Part shown: one piece after another, positions 16,746-24,988 of the stretch | How positions within the stretch are numbered: the first letter of the stretch is position 1 | Layout of the letters: each line of letters begins with the position of its first letter | From: Trabulsiella odontotermitis | GTDB lineage: Bacteria > Pseudomonadota > Gammaproteobacteria > Enterobacterales > Enterobacteriaceae | DNA length: 64,000 bases | Direction of reading: 5' to 3' | Assembly: GCF_001297775.1 (NCBI RefSeq) | Contig: NZ_LIFX01000005.1 | Coordinates: forward strand, 124,001 to 188,000 | Notes under the pieces: generated by a model | Database searches by the model: none | Told to the model about the DNA's origin: nothing | Seen by the model: the letters and a program-made list of their open reading frames with translations, nothing else | Translations under genes and position numbers: made by a program

Positions 16746-17820
16746 CTTTTATCCCTAAATGCTCTAATATAGATTTTGCTATTCCGAAGGCCGCAAGGTA
16801 AGGAACTCCATTGCCAACAGTTTTGAACATATTTGAAAGAGTCATATAAGATGGCAATTCAAACTCTTTCGGCAAAGACTGAATGGCAAGCGCTTCTGCA
16901 ACTGTTATTCTGCGTGGCTTATATGGATGTAAATGGACCTCGTTGTTACCATAAGCAGCAGTCGGAGAATATCTCCAGCGGTGGAGGCGCTTGTAAGATT
17001 TTTTACTATCGTCACCTTCTGCAACAGCCTTGAAGCGAACTAATCCGGCTCTGGCCGTAAACACATGCTTTGCGTTCACATGTTCAGAAACATTGTTTTT
17101 CTTAAACCAGTAATCAACAGTTAATTCTTTTGGGAGTGACTCTGGCAATGCCAGTATAGAGTCCTCGGAAAATTCATTTGTTGTTGGCCAACTGTAATTA
17201 AAGGCATTACGATCGGGGTATAATCTGCCACTCCAATTAAATGACTTGGCTAATTTCTTACTTTGGAAACCCAATAGAATAATGCGCTCTCGGTCTTGCG
17301 GAGCACCGTATTCAATCGAATTAATCAACCTTTCATGAAGGGTGTAACCCACATTCATCAACTGCTCTTTGAGATGCTCAAAAAATTCACGATGCTTGAG
17401 TGTACGATATAGCCCCTTGACGTTCTCGAACAAGAAGAAGTCAGGTTTCATCTCGACAATTATATCAATGTAGCTTTGGGACAGCTTACCATTTTCCCCA
17501 TCGCGCCCTTTGTTCTTGCCCGCAACGGAGAAGTCCGGGCAAGGTGGGCCACCAATGAAGCCAATCAGTCTTTTCTCTTTCTTGAGGGCTTTAATAGCAT
17601 CCTTCAACTGCTTGTGATCAACTTCCTCTATGCTCTTTTCTGCATAGCCGAAACGGGGGATAGGCTTGTTCATTACCGCACGTGAGTGCTTGTAAGCATC
17701 CATAAACGGCGGGTGAAATTCATTCACAAAAACCACTTCGTAGCCTGAGTTTTCAAAGCCAAGGTCTAAAAAGCCTGAGCCGGAAAAGAAAGAGAAGATG
17801 GCGGGTTTAAGTGTGGACAT
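16681..17820 (-). CDS. DNA cytosine-5 methyltransferase
   Basis: A 379-residue C5 methyltransferase. Motif I reads FSGSGFLDLGF (about residues 13-23), motif IV GGPPCPDFS carries the catalytic cysteine (about 94), motif VI FENVKG, motif VIII QDRERIILLGF, and motifs IX-X RRITVAEALAIQS and GNGVPYLAAFGIAKS. Motif IV has PD after the cysteine where most have Q. It protects the host DNA from the overlapping restriction enzyme. A ribosome site AGGT lies six bases before the ATG. Confidence 0.93.
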   Translation of the reverse strand: MSTLKPAIFSFFSGSGFLDLGFENSGYEVVFVNEFHPPFMDAYKHSRAVMNKPIPRFGYAEKSIEEVDHKQLKDAIKALKKEKRLIGFIGGPPCPDFSVAGKNKGRDGENGKLSQSYIDIIVEMKPDFFLFENVKGLYRTLKHREFFEHLKEQLMNVGYTLHERLINSIEYGAPQDRERIILLGFQSKKLAKSFNWSGRLYPDRNAFNYSWPTTNEFSEDSILALPESLPKELTVDYWFKKNNVSEHVNAKHVFTARAGLVRFKAVAEGDDSKKSYKRLHRWRYSPTAAYGNNEVHLHPYKPRRITVAEALAIQSLPKEFELPSYMTLSNMFKTVGNGVPYLAAFGIAKSILEHLGIKDEFDSNESCECDSQPAQKQAV

Positions 17821-17954
17821 TTTTTACCTATTGCTGATCATTAAGACATGCGAAAACGCCCCTGCATCTTAACAGATGAGGGGGTCATTGCAACGGATTG
17901 CGGGTAGCTGTAGAGATGGGTTGGCTCAGATGGACGGTACAAACATCCATAAAT

Positions 17955-19163
17955 TTAAATGGTTATTTGATGGTTCACAAACTCCACGTAGCGCGACAGC
18001 TCGGCTGGTGCTGCTGCGTTTTTTGAATATGTTTTGAAGCTCTCCGTGTTACCTCGCTCATGGCCGACGAGCAGGGCAATACGATCCTCTGGCACTTGAG
18101 CACGGTCGAGCTGTTGCACAAACGCATGGCGGAGTGAATGAAACACTTTTCTCTCTGCGGCAGGCTCGCCAAGAGCTTTACGCTTGGCCCGAGTGAATTG
18201 CTGCGTGTGCCACGTTGAGCGTTTCCCATCCGCCCGGTCTGTGATTGAGGCATGATAGAACAGAAAACCGCTATGTGTGGTTTTGAGCAATGATTTCACG
18301 AGGGGGATTAGTTTGCTGTGTATTGGGACGATTCGCGCTGCGCTCTTGGTTTTCCCTTCGGTGATCTCAAAGCACAATATACCCTCGATAGTTTTAATGC
18401 TGCTTTCACGTAGCGTACATATCTCATTGATCCGCATACCGCTGTATGCACCAATAGCCGTTACTGCCTTCATCTCGTCATCAAGCAAGGCATAGACCTT
18501 TGCCAGCTCTCCCGGTTCGAAGACTTCATAGCTGACTTTGCTGCTTTTTGCTTCGAGCGCATGACCGCGCCAAGGATTATCCTGCGGCGCATCGTGATAG
18601 CGATTGCGTGCCAGATCCCATATCTGCGCCAGTGCGCTTATATAGTTCTGGATAGTTTGGGGCGCTCGCTCCGTTTTGAGCTTATCTAACCAGCCTGTAA
18701 CTATGGTTCGATTAATATCCCGCAACTGAACATCTTTCTTTTTCAGGTGGGTTAACAGCACCTCTACGGCTTTATTGGTCTTGGATAGCGTGGTTAGCTT
18801 TCGTTTCTCGCTGTATTGGAGAAGATACAGATCGCGCATTTTAAGCAGGGAAGGGCAAGCCTGAATTGATGCACCAAATGATGCGGGTGCTTCCTTGGCA
18901 TACACACTTACACGGCGTAGCTCATCAATGATTTGATCGACGGATGAGCCGCCTTGCGGCTTTAGCAGATTCCGTAAGCGAGTCCACTCCAGAGCAATAG
19001 CATCCCGAAACAACCGTGCTTGGCGTATGTCACGTGTCCCTGTGCTTTTCATAAAGTAGCGCTTCCCTTGGAACAGGTGGCGCATGTAGCTGGGGATAGC
19101 TATCCGCACGAGGTAATTCCCGCAGGGATCTAAAACTAGATAACGATCTCTCTTGAAACTCAT
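17955..19163 (-). CDS. Tyrosine integrase of the leuX element
   Basis: A 402-residue tyrosine recombinase. Catalytic residues are visible: R in SGMRINEIC (about 245), HSLRH near 345, H in LLVGHERG, and Y in KTYSK near 381. The N-terminus (residues 1-70) looks like the arm-binding domain found in tRNA-targeting island integrases; a SAM-like core-binding domain follows. It lies 134 bases inside the right attachment repeat and points away from it. It would catalyse integration into, and excision from, leuX. No excisionase gene was recognised. Confidence 0.95.
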   Translation of the reverse strand: MSFKRDRYLVLDPCGNYLVRIAIPSYMRHLFQGKRYFMKSTGTRDIRQARLFRDAIALEWTRLRNLLKPQGGSSVDQIIDELRRVSVYAKEAPASFGASIQACPSLLKMRDLYLLQYSEKRKLTTLSKTNKAVEVLLTHLKKKDVQLRDINRTIVTGWLDKLKTERAPQTIQNYISALAQIWDLARNRYHDAPQDNPWRGHALEAKSSKVSYEVFEPGELAKVYALLDDEMKAVTAIGAYSGMRINEICTLRESSIKTIEGILCFEITEGKTKSAARIVPIHSKLIPLVKSLLKTTHSGFLFYHASITDRADGKRSTWHTQQFTRAKRKALGEPAAERKVFHSLRHAFVQQLDRAQVPEDRIALLVGHERGNTESFKTYSKNAAAPAELSRYVEFVNHQITI

Positions 19164-19296
19164 ACAAACCCCGGTTATGTTGTCAGGGCTTTTTCATGGC
19201 TAAACAGTCTGTGAAATGTGCCGGGGTTATGAGCTTTAGTCTCGCTGGTTCAATGAGTTAACAATGATTCTTGAAGCAAGCTAAGCCGCTATACCC

Positions 19297-19330
19297 CGTG
19301 CCGGTTCGAGTCCGGCCTTCGGCACCAAGT
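19297..19330 (+). repeat. attR: right attachment repeat
   Basis: Exact copy of 4139-4172 (3' part of leuX). It is a tRNA fragment only, without the anticodon half, and marks the right end of the element. Confidence 0.95.
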
Positions 19331-19340
19331 GATGCAATGA

Positions 19341-19364
19341 AGTCGCCTGAGGGCGGCTTTTTTT
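19341..19364 (+). terminator. Original leuX terminator displaced by the insertion
   Basis: AGTCGCC and GGCGGCT pair around a TGAG loop, followed by seven T residues: a canonical intrinsic terminator ten bases after the attachment repeat. It must be the native leuX terminator, now 15 kb away from the tRNA. Confidence 0.85.
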
Positions 19365-19925
19365 GTGCCTTCAGATATCTCAAGTTTGCTAGTAGAATAT
19401 GATTTTGTCCTTCAAAAAGTTAATATTATATGTTGCTTGATTTCGCAAACAGCGCCAGCATTTGCACGGTCATTTGAATGTGCGCCATAGATTTATAGGT
19501 TAGGTCGAAATTGTATCTCTTGTACCAGTGATTGAGCAGTGCAGCTTTGATATTACAAGTTCATAATTTATTATGTATAGATCAAACATTGAGATTCATA
19601 AGTAAGGACTGGGTCATAATGACGTCAGTATTGTATGAGAACATACATGTATTCACAGAACTGAAGGCGGTTACCTTAGTGAGACGGAAGCGATAAAGAG
19701 CTTTGTGGATCTCAAAGTTTTTGTAGCCTTCAATTGACAGATGAAATCTGCATGCAGGACTTGTTGTCTATTTTTTCATAAATATCAATGGGTTATCTAA
19801 GTATTAACTTGTTGGGCAATCAGATGGATCACTTGACAATGAAAAATATAAGGGAATAATGAGAAGCGTAAAAACACAATTGAATGTTCTTACGATGCAA
19901 TATACAAATCTAAAAGGAAAAAGGA
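19365..19925. other. AT-rich gap before the phosphorothioation block
   Basis: No open frame of note and no third copy of the leuX repeat. It is likely the degenerate edge of an older island plus the promoter region of the DGQHR gene. A purine-rich stretch with AAGGA precedes that gene's start. Confidence 0.5.
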
Positions 19926-21659
19926 ATGCATAAGCTCACATTTGAATATCCAGCAATTAAAATCAAACAGAATGAAATGTGTAGTGATGTTGTATTGTTT
20001 GGTGCTTCTGCATATGAGATTCGTCAATGGGCAGGTGTTCCTCAAAAGAAATCATTTGATGATGTAGAAACAGTCGGTTTTCAGCGTGTTGACAATAAAG
20101 CAAGATTAAGTGAATTGAAGAAATTTTACTTAAATCAGCAAAACGTAGTTCAAAACACTCTTATCTGTGCAATGAGAGATATAGCTGGATGCTCTGTCAA
20201 TTTCAAAAGCAAGGATGGTAATGATGTTGCAGGGGTCCTCGAAATTGAATTTCCTAGTTTTTATGAGATGCCGATTATTGATTTATTTGGTATTTTGAGA
20301 CAGTCCTTGGAAAGCCGTTTACATGGAAAAGTGAATCTTTCATTGTCAGAAGAAGAAAAGCAAGAATTAAAAAAACAATTATCAGTTGCAAATGAATCAA
20401 TGGAGATTGAGTCAGAAGGTTTCTCTATACCAGAGGACGTATATGATGATAGAGAGGACTTAGAAGAAGCTCAAGGTTCTGACCAAGACTCTCTAATTTT
20501 TGATGAGTCACATATAGCAGACTTCATAAAAGAAATTGCATTACGCCATGAAATATTAAAAGAGAATCCTGGATTATATAAAGATCGAGAAAATTTTCTA
20601 GGGTTTTCTAAAGAATCTCTTATTTCATTTATTCTCCCTGTTTCTTTAGTTGATGGGCAGCATAGACTATTAGGTGCCATTAGCGAAATTTCTTCTAGGC
20701 TTGAAAATGGTGAATTCGATGATGAACTTTCATCTTTTATAGATAGTGGTATTGATGCTCCTATGGCTAATGATGAAATTTTGAAAAGACATACGCGAAT
20801 ATTGCCTGTTTCATTACTAATGTCAGAAAGTCCATCTGAGCAAGTATTTCAATTCGTCGTTATTAACCAAAAAGCTACGCCGATTGGACGTTCTCTCTTG
20901 GGAACTATAGTCTCGACAACATTGACTAACGATGAAATGGAAGTTGTTTCGCAGCGCTTAATGGATTCCGGTATACAACTTGAAGAGGCTCGGGCTATAA
21001 CATGGATGGCGAGGAATCCAGCAAGCCCTTTTGCAAATCTTGTAGAACGTGGTGTTAATAATGATTCTAAAGAAATGTTGCAATGGTCTGTTATGGGGAA
21101 AATTATAAATATCTTCAAGGAGTTAAAAGGCGGGATTCTGTTCGGTGAGAGGAATGATTACGCAAAAATCTGGCAAGAAAAATATCTGGCTTCATCAGGT
21201 GTAGTTGCTGATTTTGAGGACTATGAATTTTCTTCACAATATGATTATTGGCGTTCCCTCGAAGGGCCGTGGCGAAAAATTTTTGTTTGTTTTTGGAATA
21301 GAGTAAGTAATAAGCTAGCTCAGCGAGAAAATAATGAGAGAAAAAATTTTTGGGGAGCCCCTCGTGAATCTAATATTTTTAATAAAATTTCATTAATGAT
21401 TCTTTCTTCTGATTTCTTTCAATATCTTGTTGAAATAAGGTCAGGAATAGATTCGACAGAGCATTTAGAGGTCTTAGTCGATGAATGGTTGCAGGAGATC
21501 AAACCTGCATACTTTGATCGGGATTGGGAATTATCAGGTGTGAAAAAGGATTCAAAAGGAATTAGAGATCGTTGGGCTCAGTTGTGGTCAGATTATAGAA
21601 AAAATAGTTCAGCGTTGCCTCAAATCAGAATGTATCGTAATCCTAAGAAGACTGACTGA
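19926..21659 (+). CDS. DGQHR-domain (DndB-related) protein
   Basis: A 577-residue protein with the diagnostic motif VDGQHRLLGAI near residue 242, shared by the phosphorothioation regulator DndB and related sensors. It is longer than DndB (about 350-380 residues), with an acidic insert near residues 150-200 (EEAQGSDQDS) and a long helical C-terminal region. It lies four bases upstream of an HNH nuclease gene and converges on dndE. DndB usually precedes dndC in the same operon; here it does not. The pair resembles, in split form, SspE (a DGQQR-type domain plus an HNH domain), so I infer a modification-sensing partner of the nuclease. Confidence 0.75.
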   Translation: MHKLTFEYPAIKIKQNEMCSDVVLFGASAYEIRQWAGVPQKKSFDDVETVGFQRVDNKARLSELKKFYLNQQNVVQNTLICAMRDIAGCSVNFKSKDGNDVAGVLEIEFPSFYEMPIIDLFGILRQSLESRLHGKVNLSLSEEEKQELKKQLSVANESMEIESEGFSIPEDVYDDREDLEEAQGSDQDSLIFDESHIADFIKEIALRHEILKENPGLYKDRENFLGFSKESLISFILPVSLVDGQHRLLGAISEISSRLENGEFDDELSSFIDSGIDAPMANDEILKRHTRILPVSLLMSESPSEQVFQFVVINQKATPIGRSLLGTIVSTTLTNDEMEVVSQRLMDSGIQLEEARAITWMARNPASPFANLVERGVNNDSKEMLQWSVMGKIINIFKELKGGILFGERNDYAKIWQEKYLASSGVVADFEDYEFSSQYDYWRSLEGPWRKIFVCFWNRVSNKLAQRENNERKNFWGAPRESNIFNKISLMILSSDFFQYLVEIRSGIDSTEHLEVLVDEWLQEIKPAYFDRDWELSGVKKDSKGIRDRWAQLWSDYRKNSSALPQIRMYRNPKKTD

Positions 21660-21662
21660 CTT

Positions 21663-22586
21663 ATGGAAAGAGATTTTAATTTCGTAATTAATAGTATATT
21701 AAATATACAGAAAGCATGGTGCAACGATACTCAAAGTGAATTATCGCATATGTCTTTTCCTGACCCCATGCTTGGATTCCGGAGGGATCTTTTAAAAGGT
21801 GATATGTATCGTGAATGGGGGCGTTGGTTCATTGAGCAGTTTATTGATGCAAAATATCTGTCAAATAACGTGACTTACGCTGAAATTTTTTATGATGTTT
21901 TTTTAATTATTGATAAGATCTGTGGATGGACTTATGACCGAAATGATAAACAAGAAATATCGGGGATAATATCTAAATATGTTCTACAAAGAATAAGAAT
22001 TATCACTGAAAGTTATAAAAGAAAAAAAATATCTTTGTCCGAGAAGCGTGAGTTATTGGAGCTACTCGGTGACAAACCTCGCTGTTGGTTAACCGGTATG
22101 CTTTTTTCACAAGAAGCGATTGACCTTTTCTTAGGTAGACAAAATGCGACCATAAAGTTGCCAGACTATGTAGATAAATATATGCCAATAGGCTTAATTG
22201 ATCGAGATCTAAAAATAGAAATTGATCATCTCTATCCTTTCGCATTAGGTGGCGATGATTCGATAGAAAATTTTCGATTGATTTGTGGTTGGGCAAATAT
22301 GGTGAAAAGTTCGCAAGTGACAATGTATGGGAGGGGTACCAAATATACTAAAAAAATACAACCATATCAAAGTATCGATAATTATTATTGGGCTATTCGA
22401 ACATTAGGTTTGAAAAGAAAATGTGAGTGTGATGGATGTAAAAATAATCTCGAAAACTCACAATTGACAATATCATCCTTCCATGGAATTGGGAAAATAA
22501 TAAATCCAATAAGTATGAAAATTCTGTGCTATGAGCATGCTCAGGAGCGCGAGCGTTTTGTTTTGCGCACTGAATTTAATAACTAA
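21663..22586 (+). CDS. HNH endonuclease, partner of the DGQHR protein
   Basis: A 307-residue protein with an HNH core near residues 183-215: KIEIDHLYPFALGGDDSIEN followed by FRLICGWANMVKSS (DH, N and a downstream N). Cysteines near the C-terminus (KCECDGCKNN) may bind zinc. It starts three bases after the DGQHR gene with a weak ribosome site, so translation is probably coupled. I infer it is a restriction component of the phosphorothioation system, cutting unmodified invading DNA. An independent system placed beside dnd is the alternative. Confidence 0.75.
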   Translation: MERDFNFVINSILNIQKAWCNDTQSELSHMSFPDPMLGFRRDLLKGDMYREWGRWFIEQFIDAKYLSNNVTYAEIFYDVFLIIDKICGWTYDRNDKQEISGIISKYVLQRIRIITESYKRKKISLSEKRELLELLGDKPRCWLTGMLFSQEAIDLFLGRQNATIKLPDYVDKYMPIGLIDRDLKIEIDHLYPFALGGDDSIENFRLICGWANMVKSSQVTMYGRGTKYTKKIQPYQSIDNYYWAIRTLGLKRKCECDGCKNNLENSQLTISSFHGIGKIINPISMKILCYEHAQERERFVLRTEFNN

Positions 22587-22612
22587 GGGTTATTCATTGC
22601 CCCTTAATTCTT

Positions 22613-22641
22613 AAAGGCACATATTCATTATATGTACCTTT
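22613..22641. terminator. Bidirectional terminator between convergent genes
   Basis: A 12-bp stem with one mismatch (AAAGGCACATAT against ATATGTACCTTT, five-base loop) lies between the stop codons of the HNH gene and dndE. A/T-rich flanks on both sides suit termination in both directions. Confidence 0.7.
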
Positions 22642-22650
22642 GCTATTTAA

Positions 22651-23016
22651 CTACAAAAAAATCATGTCATCCAAATTGTGAACTCTATTTAGCATATACG
22701 AGATACCACGATGTAAGTGAAGTTTAAATAAGTAATTCATATCCACGGTTTCGGGGTGGTCTTTATAGTCCTCATAAACTCTCTGTTTAAGCAAAGCCAA
22801 ATATATTTCTGACTGTTCTCCAGAGAATGTTTTCCATGTCATCTCAACCGAGCTGTCAGTCATAATATCTTCATGAGGAGGAATTGCCTTTTCTGAAAGG
22901 GACAAACAGAATGCCCACCGACAAAGCACATTCCAATTCTCAATCCCAGTTCGACGTTTTAGTGTGATAAGCTGCTGCTTCGCTTTTTCGGATAATCGTA
23001 CGTGTTCGATACTCAC
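22651..23016 (-). CDS. dndE: DNA phosphorothioation protein DndE
   Basis: A 121-residue protein of DndE length and pattern (RLSEKAKQQLITLKRRTGIENWNVLCRWAFC near the N-terminus; HRGISYMLN near the C-terminus). DndE binds nicked double-stranded DNA and is needed for sulfur insertion into the backbone. It starts within the last four bases of dndD (ATGA overlap). Confidence 0.9.
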   Translation of the reverse strand: MSIEHVRLSEKAKQQLITLKRRTGIENWNVLCRWAFCLSLSEKAIPPHEDIMTDSSVEMTWKTFSGEQSEIYLALLKQRVYEDYKDHPETVDMNYLFKLHLHRGISYMLNRVHNLDDMIFL

Positions 23017-24986
23017 AATGCGCCCTCCAGATATCCTTTTGAAAAGTATGAAGTCTCTTCTTTTTCATCATATTCGATATGATATTCTTGAGCTATAAAA
23101 GATTTCAATTTATTGTAATATCGCCCATAAATTTCTTCATCAGTGGAAAGTAGGATAACTTGTGAAGCTGCATTGGGGAAATACTGTTCTATCAAACGAG
23201 TTCTATGCTCACCATCTAGGCGCCCCATTGGGGTATCAATGATTGTTGGTAATTCCTTTCCTGAACTATCAGCTAATCCCCAAAGGATAGCTATAGCTAG
23301 TAACTGTCTCTCCCCGGCGGAAAGGCGATCTGTTGAAATTTCAGTTTTATTTGACGTAAATAAAGTCATAGAATAATCAAATGGGTTAATCTCAATTTTA
23401 CTAATTAGGCTATCTTTTCTTTTCAATTGATCAAATTTCGATTTGATTTTTTTCTCAAGCTTAGTAATATTGTCTCTAACAAGTTTCTTATTAAAAGAAA
23501 GAATTATTTCTTTTAATGTGTCTATATGTTTTACAATTTGATTCTGCCTTTTATGTTCGAAATGTACAGAGTTCGTGCTAATCAAAATTGAGCTAAGTTG
23601 GCTCTCATTTTGTTTGATTGCACAAATGGTTTCATTTAATGAATTGACCAATTGTTCTTTTTCTTTTTGCACAATTGCTAATTTTTCTTCTTGTTTTGCA
23701 TGCTTTGTGAATAATTCCTTTACCGATTCAAGTGTTGGGATTGCATTTATTTTTCGCTCGGACAATACAATGGCTTCTTCTATTTCTGTCTTGAGGCCTA
23801 GAAGTTTATTCGCTGAACGTTTATCCTCGGCAATGCGATCACTTAAGCTAGAAAAATAGATAGGGTTAGTATCCAAATAACAATTGATGTTATTTTTTTC
23901 TCTTTCGTTTTCTAATAATTTATTAAATTCACTTTTCAAACGTGACAATTCATCATTGTCTATAACATTTGACAAGATATTTAACAGTTGTTCTTTTTGT
24001 TTCTGTAACAATGCTTCAGCATCTTTAAAAATATTTGATTTTCGCTCAAGTATCGCTTGAGCATCTGCTTTACTAAGTAAATCCCCTAACAAACCTAGTG
24101 GAAGAGGACCTGAAACTAATTTAAAAAGCTCATGCTTCACAGCAAATAATTTCTGTGAAAGTTCTGTTTTCTCTTTTTCTAAAGATGATTTTAAATCTAG
24201 TTTATCTGCTCCGCTAGAATGCATTTTGTGCTGAAGAAAAGCTAATTTCACTTCTTCTTCTTTTTCTCGTACTTCAATAGATTTCAGTTGTAAACTAAGT
24301 TGGTCTTTATATTTATTTAGTGACACTAGTTTCTTCTTTACATCTTCGAGAGCGGTTGTATCTTCTTTATTTAATTGCTTTTCCTGCTTTTTTTTCTTTA
24401 GTTCGTTTAAATCGATTGCTAATGTGGATAGGAGCTCAAGTCCGAGTAATGCTTCTATTCCTGTTCTAAGGAGTTCTGCTGAACGTTTAGGATCAGCGAA
24501 GTTCTCGATTTTTTCACCATCGAAGAAAAATAATTCAGAAATCGATTGAGGGATAAACTCATTAACAAATTCCTCCCAATGTTCACTTAAAAGCTGGTCA
24601 TGCTTACCATTAAAACAAACTGAAATATTTTCTCTGCATTCTTTATTAGCTTCTTTAACCCATGACCTCTTTATTTCATATACCTGTGGGGCTTTTTTAT
24701 CATCACCATGGCGAAATCGCAGAGAGACGCTTGCTGCTTTGTCTTCAGAAAATGAATTAATATTTTTTTCCAAGTAAGCTAAATATCCTAACCGCCCACG
24801 ATTAGAACATTTTGCAAACTTACCGTACAGTGCCAGCTGAAGTGCATCCAGAAAAGTCGTTTTACCGGCACCATTGAGAGCACCAATTAATATGATTGGT
24901 TTTTTGTGATCAGGGCTATCGAGTGAGATAGTATGATGTCCTTGATATATTCCAAAATTGTAAAGTTTTATTTCTTCAAAAATCAT
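23013..24986 (-). CDS. dndD: DNA phosphorothioation ATPase DndD
   Basis: A 657-residue SMC/Rad50-like ATPase. The N-terminus has Walker A GALNGAGKTTF (about residue 36-46), the middle 200-520 is coiled coil, and the C-terminus has the signature LSAGERQLLA and Walker B TIIDTPMGRLD. It supplies ATP hydrolysis for phosphorothioation, perhaps by nicking or opening DNA. It lies between dndC (two bases away) and dndE (overlap). Base composition is strongly A/T-rich compared with the core genome, suggesting transfer. Confidence 0.94.
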   Translation of the reverse strand: MIFEEIKLYNFGIYQGHHTISLDSPDHKKPIILIGALNGAGKTTFLDALQLALYGKFAKCSNRGRLGYLAYLEKNINSFSEDKAASVSLRFRHGDDKKAPQVYEIKRSWVKEANKECRENISVCFNGKHDQLLSEHWEEFVNEFIPQSISELFFFDGEKIENFADPKRSAELLRTGIEALLGLELLSTLAIDLNELKKKKQEKQLNKEDTTALEDVKKKLVSLNKYKDQLSLQLKSIEVREKEEEVKLAFLQHKMHSSGADKLDLKSSLEKEKTELSQKLFAVKHELFKLVSGPLPLGLLGDLLSKADAQAILERKSNIFKDAEALLQKQKEQLLNILSNVIDNDELSRLKSEFNKLLENEREKNNINCYLDTNPIYFSSLSDRIAEDKRSANKLLGLKTEIEEAIVLSERKINAIPTLESVKELFTKHAKQEEKLAIVQKEKEQLVNSLNETICAIKQNESQLSSILISTNSVHFEHKRQNQIVKHIDTLKEIILSFNKKLVRDNITKLEKKIKSKFDQLKRKDSLISKIEINPFDYSMTLFTSNKTEISTDRLSAGERQLLAIAILWGLADSSGKELPTIIDTPMGRLDGEHRTRLIEQYFPNAASQVILLSTDEEIYGRYYNKLKSFIAQEYHIEYDEKEETSYFSKGYLEGAL

Positions 24987-24988
24987 AA

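Larger units (their letters stand above)
4173..19330 (+). mobile_element. Integrated element in leuX, phage-satellite-like (15.2 kb)
   Basis: Bounded by exact 34-base repeats, with a tyrosine integrase just inside the right end. Contents in order: a small membrane protein, a serine recombinase, long gene-poor structured DNA, a RecQ-like helicase, about thirteen closely spaced plus-strand genes including T7-gp9-like scaffold and T7-gp10-like capsid proteins and two nucleases, then a minus-strand restriction-modification pair and the integrase. No portal, terminase, tail, lysis or RNA polymerase gene was recognised, so it is neither a complete prophage nor a P4-type element (no alpha primase seen). 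Intact, overlapping frames argue against decay. Confidence 0.88.
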
